From Staphylococcus sp. GSSP0090 (GTDB taxonomy: Bacteria; Bacillota; Bacilli; Staphylococcales; Staphylococcaceae), in the NCBI RefSeq assembly GCF_013391405.1, contig NZ_JACBFD010000004.1, forward strand, positions 1 through 34,245: a stretch of DNA of 34,245 bases, given 5' to 3'. The notes beneath the pieces are model-generated. The model saw nothing but the letters and a program-made list of their open reading frames with translations, had not been told where the DNA came from and made no database searches. The stretch's first letter is position 1. Each line of letters opens with the position of its first letter. This document shows positions 25,242-34,244 of this stretch, piece by piece. A program made the position numbers and the translations under genes.

Positions 25242-25407
25242 TGACTAGGATTGAAATGTTTACCTGAGCTGAAGCTTATGCATAAGTCTCACTAAAATTT
25301 TTCTGTGGTATACATAAGCTTTAACTTATGTATAAGAACTACTATTTTTCATAAAATGAAAAAGTAGTTCTTTAAATCAGTGAGACTTTACATTTTCAAT
25401 TCAGTCA
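25242..25407. repeat. Nested inverted-repeat element, MITE-like or structured RNA
   Basis: Four stems nest here. P1: TGACT (25242-25246)/AGTCA (25403-25407) and ATTGAAATGT (25250-25259)/ACATTTTCAAT (25390-25400, one bulge). P2: AAGTCTCACT (25284-25293)/AGTGAGACTT (25379-25388), perfect. P3: TATACATAAG (25309-25318)/CTTATGTATA (25325-25334), perfect. P4: AAGAACTAC...TTTTTCAT (25334-25352)/ATGAAAAAGTAGTTCTT (25356-25372), with a 2-base bulge. P2 encloses P3 and P4, giving a three-way junction. It is not a tRNA. It could be a miniature transposon or a small RNA. Confidence 0.6.
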
Positions 25408-25426
25408 TCTACTGCCTAAATGAGAA

Positions 25427-25460
25427 AGAGTCTGAGACATCTATTTTTGTCTCAGACTCT
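25427..25460 (-). terminator. Terminator after the aromatic acid exporter gene
   Basis: AGAGTCTGAGACA (25427-25439) pairs perfectly with TGTCTCAGACTCT (25448-25460) around an 8-base loop. It is about 14 bases after the stop of the gene at 25475. Its reverse complement is nearly identical to the palindrome at 4891-4928. Confidence 0.75.
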
Positions 25461-25474
25461 ATTTCTTTTACTTA

Positions 25475-26464
25475 TTAAATAGCAGCTTTTTGCTCGCTGT
25501 GTAATCTTAATGAACCAAATTGTGATTTAACAGCTAAATATGATTCTAATTCAGTTAATAATTGTAGCAGACTTGCACGTGTTCTGAACGACTCGTGTGT
25601 TGTTGGCAATTCTGCCTCATTAAGTTCTAATCTTATTTCGTATAAAGAATGCAATCGTAATGCAGTATAGTCATTGCTATTTACATTCGTAGCGACCTCG
25701 GCAAACAAATTAGAAATCTTAGTTAACATACAGTCTTTAGTTTCAATGTTTTCTATAATTAAAGCCATGCGGCGTAATAATTCTAATTGTTCTTCTCTCA
25801 TATCAAAATAATGATAATAAGAATTCTCGTTTCTAACAAAATGATTTTTAACATCTCTAAAAGCAATAGATTTTGCTTTACGAATTGTAAATTTTAATTG
25901 TTTGAAAGAAATGTCGTTTGTAGTATTTGGTTTTTGACATGTTTCACTAAATGTTTCAAAAATTGTCGTGAACTGTTGTTCAATTTGTTGTTTATAATGT
26001 TTTAAATTACTATCTAAACTAGGCATAATACTATTCATTAAAAATGCAATGCCTAGTCCAACCACTAATAGTAGTATTTCATTTATAAATAAATGTAAAT
26101 CAATTGTAGCTGCATTAAATACGTGTAGCAAAATAACGCAACTTGTTACAACGCCCTCTTGAACTTTAAATACGACAGTGAGTGGTATAAAAAATAATAC
26201 AATAATACCTAAGACAATCGCATGTTGTCCTAAAAGACTGAATGCGAGGGAACCGAATATTAATATCATGAAACAAGACACAAAGCGAGATACAATAGCT
26301 TGTAGTGAATGAACTTTCGTATGTTTAATGCATAAAACAACTAAAATAGCGCTTGAAGCAAAATTATCTAGGCCAATTAATTTGGCAATAATGATTCCAA
26401 GCGCCATTCCAACAGCAGTCTTAATTGTTCTAAATCCTATTCTATAGGGATTTAAACTAGTCAT
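25475..26464 (-). CDS. Aromatic acid exporter family / FUSC-like membrane protein
   Basis: The 329-residue protein has an N-terminal membrane block with about five or six hydrophobic segments (residues about 10-150) and a cytoplasmic helical half (about 155-329) with coiled-coil character. This layout fits the ArAE_1 group (B. subtilis YqjA type), relatives of AaeB/FUSC exporters. No substrate is known. AGAGGCG lies before the ATG. It starts 11 bases after the bacilliredoxin gene on the same strand, so they are likely an operon. Confidence 0.82.
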   Translation of the reverse strand: MTSLNPYRIGFRTIKTAVGMALGIIIAKLIGLDNFASSAILVVLCIKHTKVHSLQAIVSRFVSCFMILIFGSLAFSLLGQHAIVLGIIVLFFIPLTVVFKVQEGVVTSCVILLHVFNAATIDLHLFINEILLLVVGLGIAFLMNSIMPSLDSNLKHYKQQIEQQFTTIFETFSETCQKPNTTNDISFKQLKFTIRKAKSIAFRDVKNHFVRNENSYYHYFDMREEQLELLRRMALIIENIETKDCMLTKISNLFAEVATNVNSNDYTALRLHSLYEIRLELNEAELPTTHESFRTRASLLQLLTELESYLAVKSQFGSLRLHSEQKAAI

Positions 26465-26475
26465 TTGTTACGCCT

Positions 26476-26913
26476 CTATTTTTCGACACAATAATGATCG
26501 AATAAATTTTGTAATTGCGTGATAACATTCATCACATCATGACCTTCAATTTGATGTCTTTCTATCATTTCAGTTATTTTACCATCTTTAATCAATGCGA
26601 ACGAAGGACTTGATGGTGCATAACCCTCAAAATAATCTCTAGCTTGTTGTGTTGCTTCCTTATCTTGACCAGCAAAAACTGTTACTAAGCGATCAGGTAA
26701 TTTATCATAATGTAGCGCATGTGTTGCTGCTGGTCTAGCAATACCACCTGCACAACCACATACAGAATTGACCATTACTAAAGTCGTTCCTTCTTGCTTC
26801 AACACATGATCCACTTCATCTGCACTCGTTAATTGTTCATAACCAGCTTCTTCAATTTCGTTTCTAGCTTGATTAACAACGTCTGTCATATATAAATCAA
26901 AATTTAAGTCCAT
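26476..26913 (-). CDS. brxB: BrxA/BrxB-family bacilliredoxin
   Basis: The 145-residue thioredoxin-like protein has the bacilliredoxin CGC motif at Cys52-Gly-Cys54 ([13 protein letters not shown]), followed by [16 protein letters not shown] and the FALIKDGKI region. It removes bacillithiol from S-bacillithiolated proteins after oxidative stress. ATG 26913 (MDLNFDLYM) fits AGGGTGA eight bases upstream and the family start; a GTG frame to 26925 lies inside that SD. Staphylococci have two such proteins; I think this is the YqiW (BrxB) type from its N-terminus, but that is less sure than the family. Confidence 0.88.
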   Translation of the reverse strand: MDLNFDLYMTDVVNQARNEIEEAGYEQLTSADEVDHVLKQEGTTLVMVNSVCGCAGGIARPAATHALHYDKLPDRLVTVFAGQDKEATQQARDYFEGYAPSSPSFALIKDGKITEMIERHQIEGHDVMNVITQLQNLFDHYCVEK

Positions 26914-27060
26914 AATCAACTTCACCCTTCATTTCTGTATTAATACTTTTATTCTACTAATATATAGCGCATAGTTCAACTTGTGTGTGTTATGTTATAT
27001 CATTTCCTGATATTTAATTAATTATTTTTCAATTGTACTTGGTCATTCAATATAATGATA

Positions 27061-27109
27061 TAAAAAATACAATCATATGATACATAACATGTAGTTTCAT
27101 ATGATTGTA
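27061..27109 (-). terminator. Terminator of the bmf operon
   Basis: TACAATCATATGA (27068-27080) pairs perfectly with TCATATGATTGTA (27097-27109). On the minus strand the stem is followed by TTTTTTATATC. It lies about 34 bases after the bmfBB stop. Confidence 0.9.
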
Positions 27110-27142
27110 CGCTTTGTTATCGTTCAACAGTCATTTAAGATA

Positions 27143-28426
27143 TTAATAAATACTTGTATGCTCGATAGAATATTGTTCTATACGTGTTTTAACGAAATTC
27201 ATAAATCTACCTGCTTGTAATCCGTCTAAGATACGATGATCAATGGAAATACATAAGTTGACCATATTACGAATCGCAATCATATCATCAATAACGACAG
27301 GTTTTTTAATTACGGATTCAATTTGTAATATTGCAGCTTGTGGATGGTTAATAATTCCCATAGATGAGACTGAACCAAATGTTCCAGTGTTATTTACAGT
27401 AAATGTACCACCTTGCATATCTTCAGAACGTAATTTTTTGTTTCTAGCTTTTTGTGCTAATTCATTTATTTCTCTAGCAATACCTTTAATAGATTTTTCA
27501 TCAGCATTTTTAATCACAGGTACATATAATTTATCTTCATCTGCCACAGCTATAGAAATATTTACATCTTTGTGCATAACGATCTCTGAATCTTGCCAAC
27601 TACTATTAAGTAATGGATAGGCTTTTAATCCTTCAGCCACAGCTTTTACGAAAAATGCGAAGAATGTTAAATTATATCCTTCACTTTCTTTAAAACTTTG
27701 TTTATGATAATTGCGTGTTTTAACTAAGTTCGTCGCATCTGCTTCCACCATCATCCATGCATGTGGTATTTCATTTACACTATTAACCATATTTTGTGCG
27801 ATTTGTTTACGAACCCCATTAACAGGTATAGATGAACCTGGCGATGGTTCATTGTATACTGCTTGTTTCGTAACTTTTGGTGAATCTTTTGGTGAAATGA
27901 TTTGAGATGTCGTTTTACTTGTACCTTCTTTGATTGCTTTTTCAATATCTTTTTTCGTTACACGACCTTCGAAGCCAGTACCAAGAACTTGAGATAAATC
28001 AATATCATTTTCAGCAGCTAATTTAAATACTACTGGAGAATAACGGCCATTATTTTTAGCTTCATTATTATGTTCAGTAGTTGTTTGATTTGTTAACACT
28101 TCATTGACGTTATTTGTGTCATTTACATCATTTGTTGTATTGTCTCGCGCTTCTGTTTGAGATACCATTGCTTCATCTGATTCAAGTGTTTGGTCATCTG
28201 CATCTAAAATACATATCACTTCATCAACAGCAACAGTAGTGCCCTCATTTACGATAATTTCTCGAATCGTGCCTGCGTATGAAGAAGGAACCTCTGCAGT
28301 TACCTTATCCGTAATGACTTCACATAGAGGATCATATTCTTCAACTTTATCGCCTACTGAAACTAACCACTGTTCTATAGTGCCTTCATGCACACTTTCA
28401 CCGAGTTTAGGCATTTTTATTTCCAT
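27143..28426 (-). CDS. bmfBB: Branched-chain alpha-keto acid dehydrogenase E2 (dihydrolipoyl acyltransferase)
   Basis: The 427-residue protein has one lipoyl domain (residues about 1-78) with lipoylated Lys41 in EVITDKVTAEV. A Thr/Asn-rich linker (about 80-125) follows, then a peripheral-subunit binding domain (about 128-165: YSPVVFKLAAENDIDLSQV) and the catalytic domain ending with His397 and Asp401 in DHRILDG. It passes branched acyl groups to CoA in the BCKDH complex, feeding anteiso/iso fatty acid synthesis. AGGAGG precedes the ATG. Also called bkdB. Confidence 0.95.
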   Translation of the reverse strand: MEIKMPKLGESVHEGTIEQWLVSVGDKVEEYDPLCEVITDKVTAEVPSSYAGTIREIIVNEGTTVAVDEVICILDADDQTLESDEAMVSQTEARDNTTNDVNDTNNVNEVLTNQTTTEHNNEAKNNGRYSPVVFKLAAENDIDLSQVLGTGFEGRVTKKDIEKAIKEGTSKTTSQIISPKDSPKVTKQAVYNEPSPGSSIPVNGVRKQIAQNMVNSVNEIPHAWMMVEADATNLVKTRNYHKQSFKESEGYNLTFFAFFVKAVAEGLKAYPLLNSSWQDSEIVMHKDVNISIAVADEDKLYVPVIKNADEKSIKGIAREINELAQKARNKKLRSEDMQGGTFTVNNTGTFGSVSSMGIINHPQAAILQIESVIKKPVVIDDMIAIRNMVNLCISIDHRILDGLQAGRFMNFVKTRIEQYSIEHTSIY

Positions 28427-28438
28427 TATAGTGCCTCC

Positions 28439-29422
28439 TTAAAATTCTGCGAGTTCACGCATTTTAATTTTTATCTTATCTGGATTTATCATAAACTCAT
28501 CTTCGAGTGGTGGTGAAAAAGGCATTGAAGGAACATCAGGTCCAGCAAGTCTCATAACGGGTGCATCTAAATCAAACAAACAATTTTCTGCGATAATCGC
28601 CGCAACTTCAGATATAACGCTACCTTCAAGATTATCTTCTGTAACTAATAACACTTTGCCTGTTAATTTGGCTCTCTCAATAATTGTTTCTTTGTCTAAA
28701 GGATACACGGTACGTAAATCAACGACTTCAACATTTATACCATCTTCAGCAAGCATGTCAGCTGCTTGAATACAATAATTCACACAAAGTCCATAAGTGA
28801 ATACGGTTATATCATCGCCTTCACGTTTCACATCTGCTTTACCAATTGGCACCGTATAATATGATTCAGGGACTTCTTCTTTTAATAAACGATAGGCTTT
28901 TTTATGTTCGAAATATAAAACTGGATCATTAGATTCGATGGATGATAATAATAGCCCTTTTGCATCGTAAGGATTTGAAGGAATAACAATCGTTAGTCCT
29001 GGTGTATTTGCAAAAATAGATTCGACACTTTGTGAATGGTAAAGGGCACCGTGTATACCACCACCAAATGGAGAACGAATTGTTATCGGACAATGCCAAT
29101 CATTATTTGAACGGTATCTCATTTTTGCAGCTTCACTCATAATTTGATTAGTTGCTGGTAAAATATATTCAGCGAATTGAATCTCAGCTACCGGTCGTTT
29201 ACCTAACATTGCTGCCCCAATACTTGTACCAACAATATTAGATTCGGCAAGAGGTGTGTCTAAAACACGTGCTTCACCGTATTTTTGCTGTAAACCTAAC
29301 GTAACACCAAATACACCGCCTTTTTTACCAACATCTTCACCTAATACGAATACGTCATCATCTTTAGCCATTGCTTGATCTAATCCTTGTTGAATGGCTT
29401 CTAAATAGCTTAATTTAGGCAT
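28439..29422 (-). CDS. bmfBAB: Branched-chain alpha-keto acid dehydrogenase E1 beta
   Basis: The 327-residue subunit begins MPKLSYLEAIQQGLDQAM, and contains LGEDVGKKGGVFGVT, the RMRYRS-type MRYRSNNDW region and the C-terminal VVDLRTVYPLD. It binds TPP together with the alpha subunit and decarboxylates the branched keto acids from Val, Leu and Ile. I choose ATG 29422, with GGGAGC seven bases upstream, over a frame to 29449; it overlaps the end of bmfBAA by eight bases. bmfBB follows after 12 bases. Confidence 0.95.
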   Translation of the reverse strand: MPKLSYLEAIQQGLDQAMAKDDDVFVLGEDVGKKGGVFGVTLGLQQKYGEARVLDTPLAESNIVGTSIGAAMLGKRPVAEIQFAEYILPATNQIMSEAAKMRYRSNNDWHCPITIRSPFGGGIHGALYHSQSVESIFANTPGLTIVIPSNPYDAKGLLLSSIESNDPVLYFEHKKAYRLLKEEVPESYYTVPIGKADVKREGDDITVFTYGLCVNYCIQAADMLAEDGINVEVVDLRTVYPLDKETIIERAKLTGKVLLVTEDNLEGSVISEVAAIIAENCLFDLDAPVMRLAGPDVPSMPFSPPLEDEFMINPDKIKIKMRELAEF

Positions 29423-30413
29423 TGATAGAGCTCCCTTCTTCGTAAACATGCGTGTAAGTTTCTTCTGGAGATGGATAAGGTGCCTTTTCAGCCTCTTTTG
29501 TTGCTTGGTTTACGATTTCTTTATTTTCAGTTTCAACTTTATCTAACCATGCTTCATCAATGATTCCTTCTTCAAGAAGAAATGTTTTAAATTTAAGATT
29601 ACAGTCTAACGATTTTAAAGCATCGCGTTCTTCTTGAGTACGATACTTATCATCATCATCTGATGAGTGCGCAGTCATTCTAGTACACATAGCTTCAATA
29701 AGTGTTGAACCTTCACCATTCAATGCACGCTCACGTGCTTCTTTCATTACTTTATACATTGCAATTGGATCATTGCCATCGACATGTTCACCATGCATGC
29801 CATAACCTATAGCACGATCAGATAGTTTCTCAGCACCATATTGTAAAGTATCTGGAACTGAAATAGCATATTTGTTATTTTCTATCACGCAAATAAAAGG
29901 TAGATTATGGACACCTGCAAAGTTAAGTCCTTCATGAAAATCTCCTTGGTTCGAACTACCTTCACCAACAGTTGCCATCGCAATATTTGGTTTTTTATCC
30001 ATTTTTAAAGCTAAAGCTGCACCTACGGCATGTACGATTTGTGTCCCAACGGGTGAACTTTGTGATAATATACCTTTTTCTCTTTTCCCAAAATGAGAAG
30101 GCATCTGTTTACCACCAGAGTTGATATCATCACGTTTACCAAACGCGGCTAACATGGAGTCTAATGCGGTCATACCCATATAAGTTACGAATGCTAAGTC
30201 TCTATAATAAGGTGAAGATATATCGCCTTCACGCATCGCATATGCCATTCCAATTTGAGTAGCTTCTTGTCCTTGGCAACTAATGACAAATGGAATCTTA
30301 CCCGCACGATTTAATAGCCACATACGTTCATCTATTTTGCGACCTAAATCCATCCATTTATACATAGTTTGTAAGTCGGACGCTTCAAGTCCAACCGATT
30401 TATAATCAAACAT
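29415..30413 (-). CDS. bmfBAA: Branched-chain alpha-keto acid dehydrogenase E1 alpha
   Basis: The 332-residue subunit has the TPP/Mg motif from GEGSSNQGD (150-158) to ENN (178-180) and the SSPYYRDLAF region near 66-75. A loop, TRMTAHSSDDDDKYRT, lies where E1-alpha subunits bind or regulate the lipoyl domain. It forms E1 with bmfBAB and carries out the first step of branched-chain keto acid oxidation. AGGAGG lies eight bases before the ATG, and lpdA is 16 bases upstream. Confidence 0.96.
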   Translation of the reverse strand: MFDYKSVGLEASDLQTMYKWMDLGRKIDERMWLLNRAGKIPFVISCQGQEATQIGMAYAMREGDISSPYYRDLAFVTYMGMTALDSMLAAFGKRDDINSGGKQMPSHFGKREKGILSQSSPVGTQIVHAVGAALALKMDKKPNIAMATVGEGSSNQGDFHEGLNFAGVHNLPFICVIENNKYAISVPDTLQYGAEKLSDRAIGYGMHGEHVDGNDPIAMYKVMKEARERALNGEGSTLIEAMCTRMTAHSSDDDDKYRTQEERDALKSLDCNLKFKTFLLEEGIIDEAWLDKVETENKEIVNQATKEAEKAPYPSPEETYTHVYEEGSSINA

Positions 30414-30429
30414 CTTATTTCCTCCTTAA

Positions 30430-31851
30430 TTAAACGTGAATCGATCTGTTTTCAACTTTTAGACCTAGTTCCATTAACACTTCTGAAAGTGATGGATGTG
30501 CATGCGTTGTTAATCCAAGCTCTAAAGTGGATCCATTCATAAATTGCATTAATGATACTTCGTTTATTAATTCTGTCACGTGAGGACCAATCATATTTAG
30601 CCCTAGTACAGTATCATTATCTTGATCGATTACAATTTCACAAAATCCATTTTGATTTGTAACATTTTCAATAACCGCCTTACCAATCGCTTTAAACGGC
30701 ACTTTAAAAGCTTTTGCATTAATATTATCCGCTTTGGCTTGTTCAAGGTTTTGACCAATACTAGCTACTTCTGGATACGTGTATACACATTTTGGCATCT
30801 TATTATAATCTAAAGGTAATGGTGATTTATCAAACATATGCTCAATGGCTGTAATGCCTTCTTTAGACCCTACATGTGCAAGTTGTAACTTTCCAATACA
30901 ATCACCGACCGCATATATATGTTTGTCCTCTGTTTGTTGAAATTCATTGACGATAATATGGTTGCTATTTGATAGTTTAATTTTTGTATTATTTAATCCA
31001 ATATCATCAGTATTTGGTTTCCGTCCAATTGCAACTAACGCTTTATCAAAATGAGTTGCTTCGCCACCTAATTTAATATCAATGCCTGTTGCTTTGACTG
31101 CTATTTGAGATTCATCAAGTTGTGTATTTTCATGAAAATTAACACCACGTTGTACTAACTCTTTTTTCAGTGTATTCGCAACAGATTTGCTTTCAGTTGG
31201 TAAAATGCGTTCGCCGGCCTCTATGACTGATATGTCTACACCTAAATCAATCATTAAAGATGCAAATTCTAAACCTATAACGCCTCCGCCAATGATAGCT
31301 AATGATTGTGGTAGCGCTTCTAGTTTTAAGATATCATCACTAGATAAGACGATATTATGATCAAAAGGTAAAAATGGTAAAGCCATTGGTTGTGATCCAG
31401 TAGCAATAAGTACATTATTATTAGGTATAAGTTCTGATTCGCCATTTTCAAATTCTACAGATACTGTTCCGCTTTGAGGTGAAAATATCGATGGTCCTAA
31501 AATACGTCCAGTTCCATTAAAGACGTCAATTTTATTATGTTCCATTAAATGCGTTACGCCATTGAACATTCGATTTACGATATCATTTTTTCTTGATTGC
31601 ATTTGCGAAAAGTTAATTTTGAAATTATCTACATCAACACCAAAGTCGTCAGCATTCGATATAGTTCTCATAACTTCTGCCGATTTTAATAATGCTTTTG
31701 TTGGTATACACCCTTTATGTAAACACGTGCCACCTAAAAGAGATTGCTCAACAAGTGCCACTTTTTTCCCTAACTGCGACGCTCTAATTGCAGATACATA
31801 ACCTGCTGTGCCACCACCTAGTATGACTAAATCATATTTTTCCTCTGACAT
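30430..31851 (-). CDS. lpdA: Dihydrolipoyl dehydrogenase (E3) of the bmf complex
   Basis: The 473-residue flavoenzyme has the FAD motif GGGTAGY (12-18), redox pair Cys43/Cys48 (GGTCLHKGCIPTK), an NAD motif (IGGGVIGLEFA), FAD stretch IYAVGDC and the C-terminal base His in THAHPSLSEV. It reoxidises lipoyl groups on E2 with NAD+. TAGGAGC lies eight bases before the ATG. It is first of the four bmf genes; upstream is a long spacer, so the promoter should lie there. A second LpdA for pyruvate dehydrogenase is expected elsewhere in the genome. Confidence 0.95.
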   Translation of the reverse strand: MSEEKYDLVILGGGTAGYVSAIRASQLGKKVALVEQSLLGGTCLHKGCIPTKALLKSAEVMRTISNADDFGVDVDNFKINFSQMQSRKNDIVNRMFNGVTHLMEHNKIDVFNGTGRILGPSIFSPQSGTVSVEFENGESELIPNNNVLIATGSQPMALPFLPFDHNIVLSSDDILKLEALPQSLAIIGGGVIGLEFASLMIDLGVDISVIEAGERILPTESKSVANTLKKELVQRGVNFHENTQLDESQIAVKATGIDIKLGGEATHFDKALVAIGRKPNTDDIGLNNTKIKLSNSNHIIVNEFQQTEDKHIYAVGDCIGKLQLAHVGSKEGITAIEHMFDKSPLPLDYNKMPKCVYTYPEVASIGQNLEQAKADNINAKAFKVPFKAIGKAVIENVTNQNGFCEIVIDQDNDTVLGLNMIGPHVTELINEVSLMQFMNGSTLELGLTTHAHPSLSEVLMELGLKVENRSIHV

Positions 31852-32717
31852 TTTTTTGCTCCTAACTATTAGCCTCAGCTATGTCGGCTATTGCTAATAC
31901 TGAAAATAATTTTAGTACCATCGTTTTTAATGCATTTAAAACCGGATATATTGGTATCATTGCAATTTAAAAACATAGGCTTGTTTTCTATAAATAGCAT
32001 TTTTAAATTTTATGTAACTTATAAATATTTTGCTCATTTCGTCTTGAAAATAGCGATATGTGTCTTGTAACGCGTTTTCAATTTTAATTTACTCTAATAT
32101 CAAAAATTAATTTATCATTAGAATGAGTTATCAATTAACCTGATTACACGATTCAATCAGCTGTTTTGAACATACTAATGAAACCACCTTCTTTTTAAAA
32201 AGTGATCTATCTCCTTTGGTGTGATATTGTAAGATGTCTTTAATTAAATAATTGAGTATTGAGCATTAACCAATTATTTAATTAAAGAATTATTAGTAAT
32301 TTAAAAAGCATCGAAATCAATTGTGCATTGTCTCATATTACTCTCAAAACTAGATGAAGATAATTCATGTTCATCTAAATCCATAACCAATCATACCACT
32401 CAGTTTCGATATGTGTATACCATATTTAAAAAATTGAGTAACTCACTGGCTACGTCCAAAATCAATACTTGAGTCATCCTTGTCTAAAATTTAATAACAT
32501 AACTGAAGTTTCATCTTTATTGATTTATGAAGAAACACGATACTTTCAGAATGAAATTATTGAGCAATGCCCCTATAAATTAAAGTTGATTTTTATATGA
32601 CTAAATTATATTAGCCAATTTATGATATCCATTTATATTTTACATCAATTTAAGTGATTATAAAATTAATAACCTATCTCGGAAATTATAATATGAAACG
32701 ACAATGGAAAAATTACG
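31852..32717. other. 866-bp AT-rich spacer between lpdA and ptb
   Basis: I see no gene here. On the minus strand, short frames of 32 residues (31862-31960) and 27 residues (32301-32384) lack an SD. I searched by eye for pieces of butyrate kinase and leucine dehydrogenase, which lie here in Bacillus bkd operons, and found none I could support. A 17-bp perfect palindrome lies at 32238-32287. A weak promoter candidate for the bmf operon is TTGAAA, 17 bases, TATCGC on the minus strand around 32050-32080. The whole spacer could be a decayed gene. Confidence 0.5.
32238..32287. repeat. 17-bp perfect inverted repeat in the lpdA-ptb spacer
   Basis: CTTTAATTAAATAATTG (32238-32254) and CAATTATTTAATTAAAG (32271-32287) are perfect complements with a 16-base loop. 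There is no T run, so it is a poor terminator. Confidence 0.75.
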
Positions 32718-33614
32718 TTAGTTTAACATTTTTAGCGCTAAAAGTAATGAATCTAATTTATTTTGTTTAGAATCTGAACGTGATGTTAAAACAATTGGGA
32801 ATTTTGCACCTAATACTAAACTAGCAACACGTGCTTCTCCAAAATAAGTGAATGAATTAAATAAAGCATTTCCAACATCAATATGTGAAACGAGCAAAGC
32901 ATCAGCATCACCTGCAACCGATGATTTAATATTTTTCTTAATCACATTTTGCATACTAATTGCATTATCAAGCGCTAAAGGTCCATCGACGAATAAAAAT
33001 TCCGATTCATTCCGACTATAAATTTGCTTTAATTTCTCAGAATCCATTGAAGATTGTATTTTTTTAATTGGCTTGTCAACAGATGAGAGCAAACCAATTT
33101 TAAATTTTTCATAACCCAGTAACATAGCAAATTTTGATAAATTATTAATTATGTGCTTCTTTTCTTCAATTGTAGGACTAATATTAAAAGCTATATCGCT
33201 TAACATCAATGTTTTGTGATAATTTGGGATATCAAAACATGCAACATGATTTAAAAAGCCGTTATAATCGATAAAATGTTTATTGCTCATTACAAATGAT
33301 AATACAGTAGAAGACGTCACATTACCCTTCATTAGTAAAGTGACTTTACCAGTTGATAAATCACGTGAACACTGTTGAAATAATTTATGTTCGTTCTCAA
33401 ATGTTAGAATATGAATTCTATTCAAGCGCTGTACTTCAATATCAAATGAACGGATAATTTCGGTAGGGTCTTGTGTATCATAGAGATAAACATCAATATC
33501 TGTTAACGATAATGCTTCCACAACAACAGATAACATTTTTTCATCGTTTGCAAATAAAATGGCTACATTACCTTTCAACACTTTTTTTGGTTCAATTAAA
33601 TGTTGATATTGCAT
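32718..33614 (-). CDS. ptb: Phosphate butyryltransferase (Ptb-like acyltransferase)
   Basis: The 298-residue protein shows the phosphotransacetylase/phosphotransbutyrylase pattern: LLMKGNVTSSTVLSF (93-107), FDIP (127-130), FVDGPLALDNAIS (208-220), SSVAGDADALLVSHID (231-246) and GAKFPIVLTSRSDS (269-282). The family moves acyl groups between CoA and phosphate. It is clearly divergent from B. subtilis Ptb but keeps these blocks and the full length. ATG 33614 (MQYQHLIEP) has a GGGG run nine bases upstream; an earlier ATG at 33629 lacks an SD. In Bacillus it is followed by bcd and buk, here by an empty spacer. Its partner kinase must lie elsewhere, or it works differently. Confidence 0.85.
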   Translation of the reverse strand: MQYQHLIEPKKVLKGNVAILFANDEKMLSVVVEALSLTDIDVYLYDTQDPTEIIRSFDIEVQRLNRIHILTFENEHKLFQQCSRDLSTGKVTLLMKGNVTSSTVLSFVMSNKHFIDYNGFLNHVACFDIPNYHKTLMLSDIAFNISPTIEEKKHIINNLSKFAMLLGYEKFKIGLLSSVDKPIKKIQSSMDSEKLKQIYSRNESEFLFVDGPLALDNAISMQNVIKKNIKSSVAGDADALLVSHIDVGNALFNSFTYFGEARVASLVLGAKFPIVLTSRSDSKQNKLDSLLLALKMLN

Positions 33615-33665
33615 GAAAATCAACCCCATTCTTATTTTATAAACAATTAAGAAACTATGCTTGGC

Positions 33666-34244
33666 CTATTCACGAATGCGTTGGTTTTGTTCAATCATTT
33701 CTTTTGCATTTTGTCGTGTGAGATCAGTAACACTCGCACCTGAAATCATTCTAGCAATTTCTGTTACACGTTCTTCACCAGATAATTCTTGTACATGTGT
33801 AGTTGTACGATCATCCGACGTATCTTTACTAATATATAAATGATGATCACTCATCGTAGCTACTTGTGGTAAATGTGAGATACATATAACTTGAATATAA
33901 GTAGCTAGGTCTTTCATTTTTTCAGCCATCTTTTGCGCAGCTTGACCAGAAACACCAGAATCCACTTCATCAAATAATATTGCTGTTTGTCCTCTTGTTT
34001 TAACGAAAATTGTTTTAAGCGCCAACATAATTCTGGATAATTCTCCACCAGATGCGATTTTATTTAGGCTTTTAAGTGGCTCTCCTTTATTAGGACTGAT
34101 TAAAAACTCCACAAATTCAATACCTTCACGATTAGGTACATCTAATGGTTTGAATGAAATTTCTAAGTTAGCATCTTTCATTTGTAAGTTTTGAATTTCT
34201 TCAACGATATGATTTCTAAGTGATTGTGCAACAATACGACGCTC
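33666..34244 (-). CDS. recN: RecN, C-terminal part (DNA repair protein)
   Basis: The frame is open to the right edge, so the 5' part lies beyond the window; 192 residues are visible. They include the ABC-type signature LASGGELSRIMLALK, Walker B with DEVDSGVSGQAA, and the H-loop region ICISHLPQVATMSDHH. RecN is an SMC-like ATPase in double-strand break repair. Only the C-terminal head of the coiled-coil protein is seen. ptb starts 51 bases after the recN stop on the same strand. Confidence 0.95.
   Translation of the reverse strand, partial: ERRIVAQSLRNHIVEEIQNLQMKDANLEISFKPLDVPNREGIEFVEFLISPNKGEPLKSLNKIASGGELSRIMLALKTIFVKTRGQTAILFDEVDSGVSGQAAQKMAEKMKDLATYIQVICISHLPQVATMSDHHLYISKDTSDDRTTTHVQELSGEERVTEIARMISGASVTDLTRQNAKEMIEQNQRIRE

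Noticed and set aside
25284..25388. Cloverleaf-like fold taken for a tRNA
   Set aside because: Stem lengths, loops and conserved tRNA bases (TTCGA, anticodon arm, acceptor pairing) do not fit.
31862..31960. 32-residue minus-strand frame ending just before the lpdA SD
   Set aside because: It has no Shine-Dalgarno sequence and no family I recognise. A leader peptide role is possible but not supported.
32050..32085. cre-like TGAAAACGCGTTACA upstream of lpdA
   Set aside because: One base too long or three mismatches in any alignment to the cre consensus; only a weak candidate.
32301..32384. 27-residue minus-strand frame in the lpdA-ptb spacer
   Set aside because: No SD and no recognisable motif; this length is expected by chance in AT-rich DNA.
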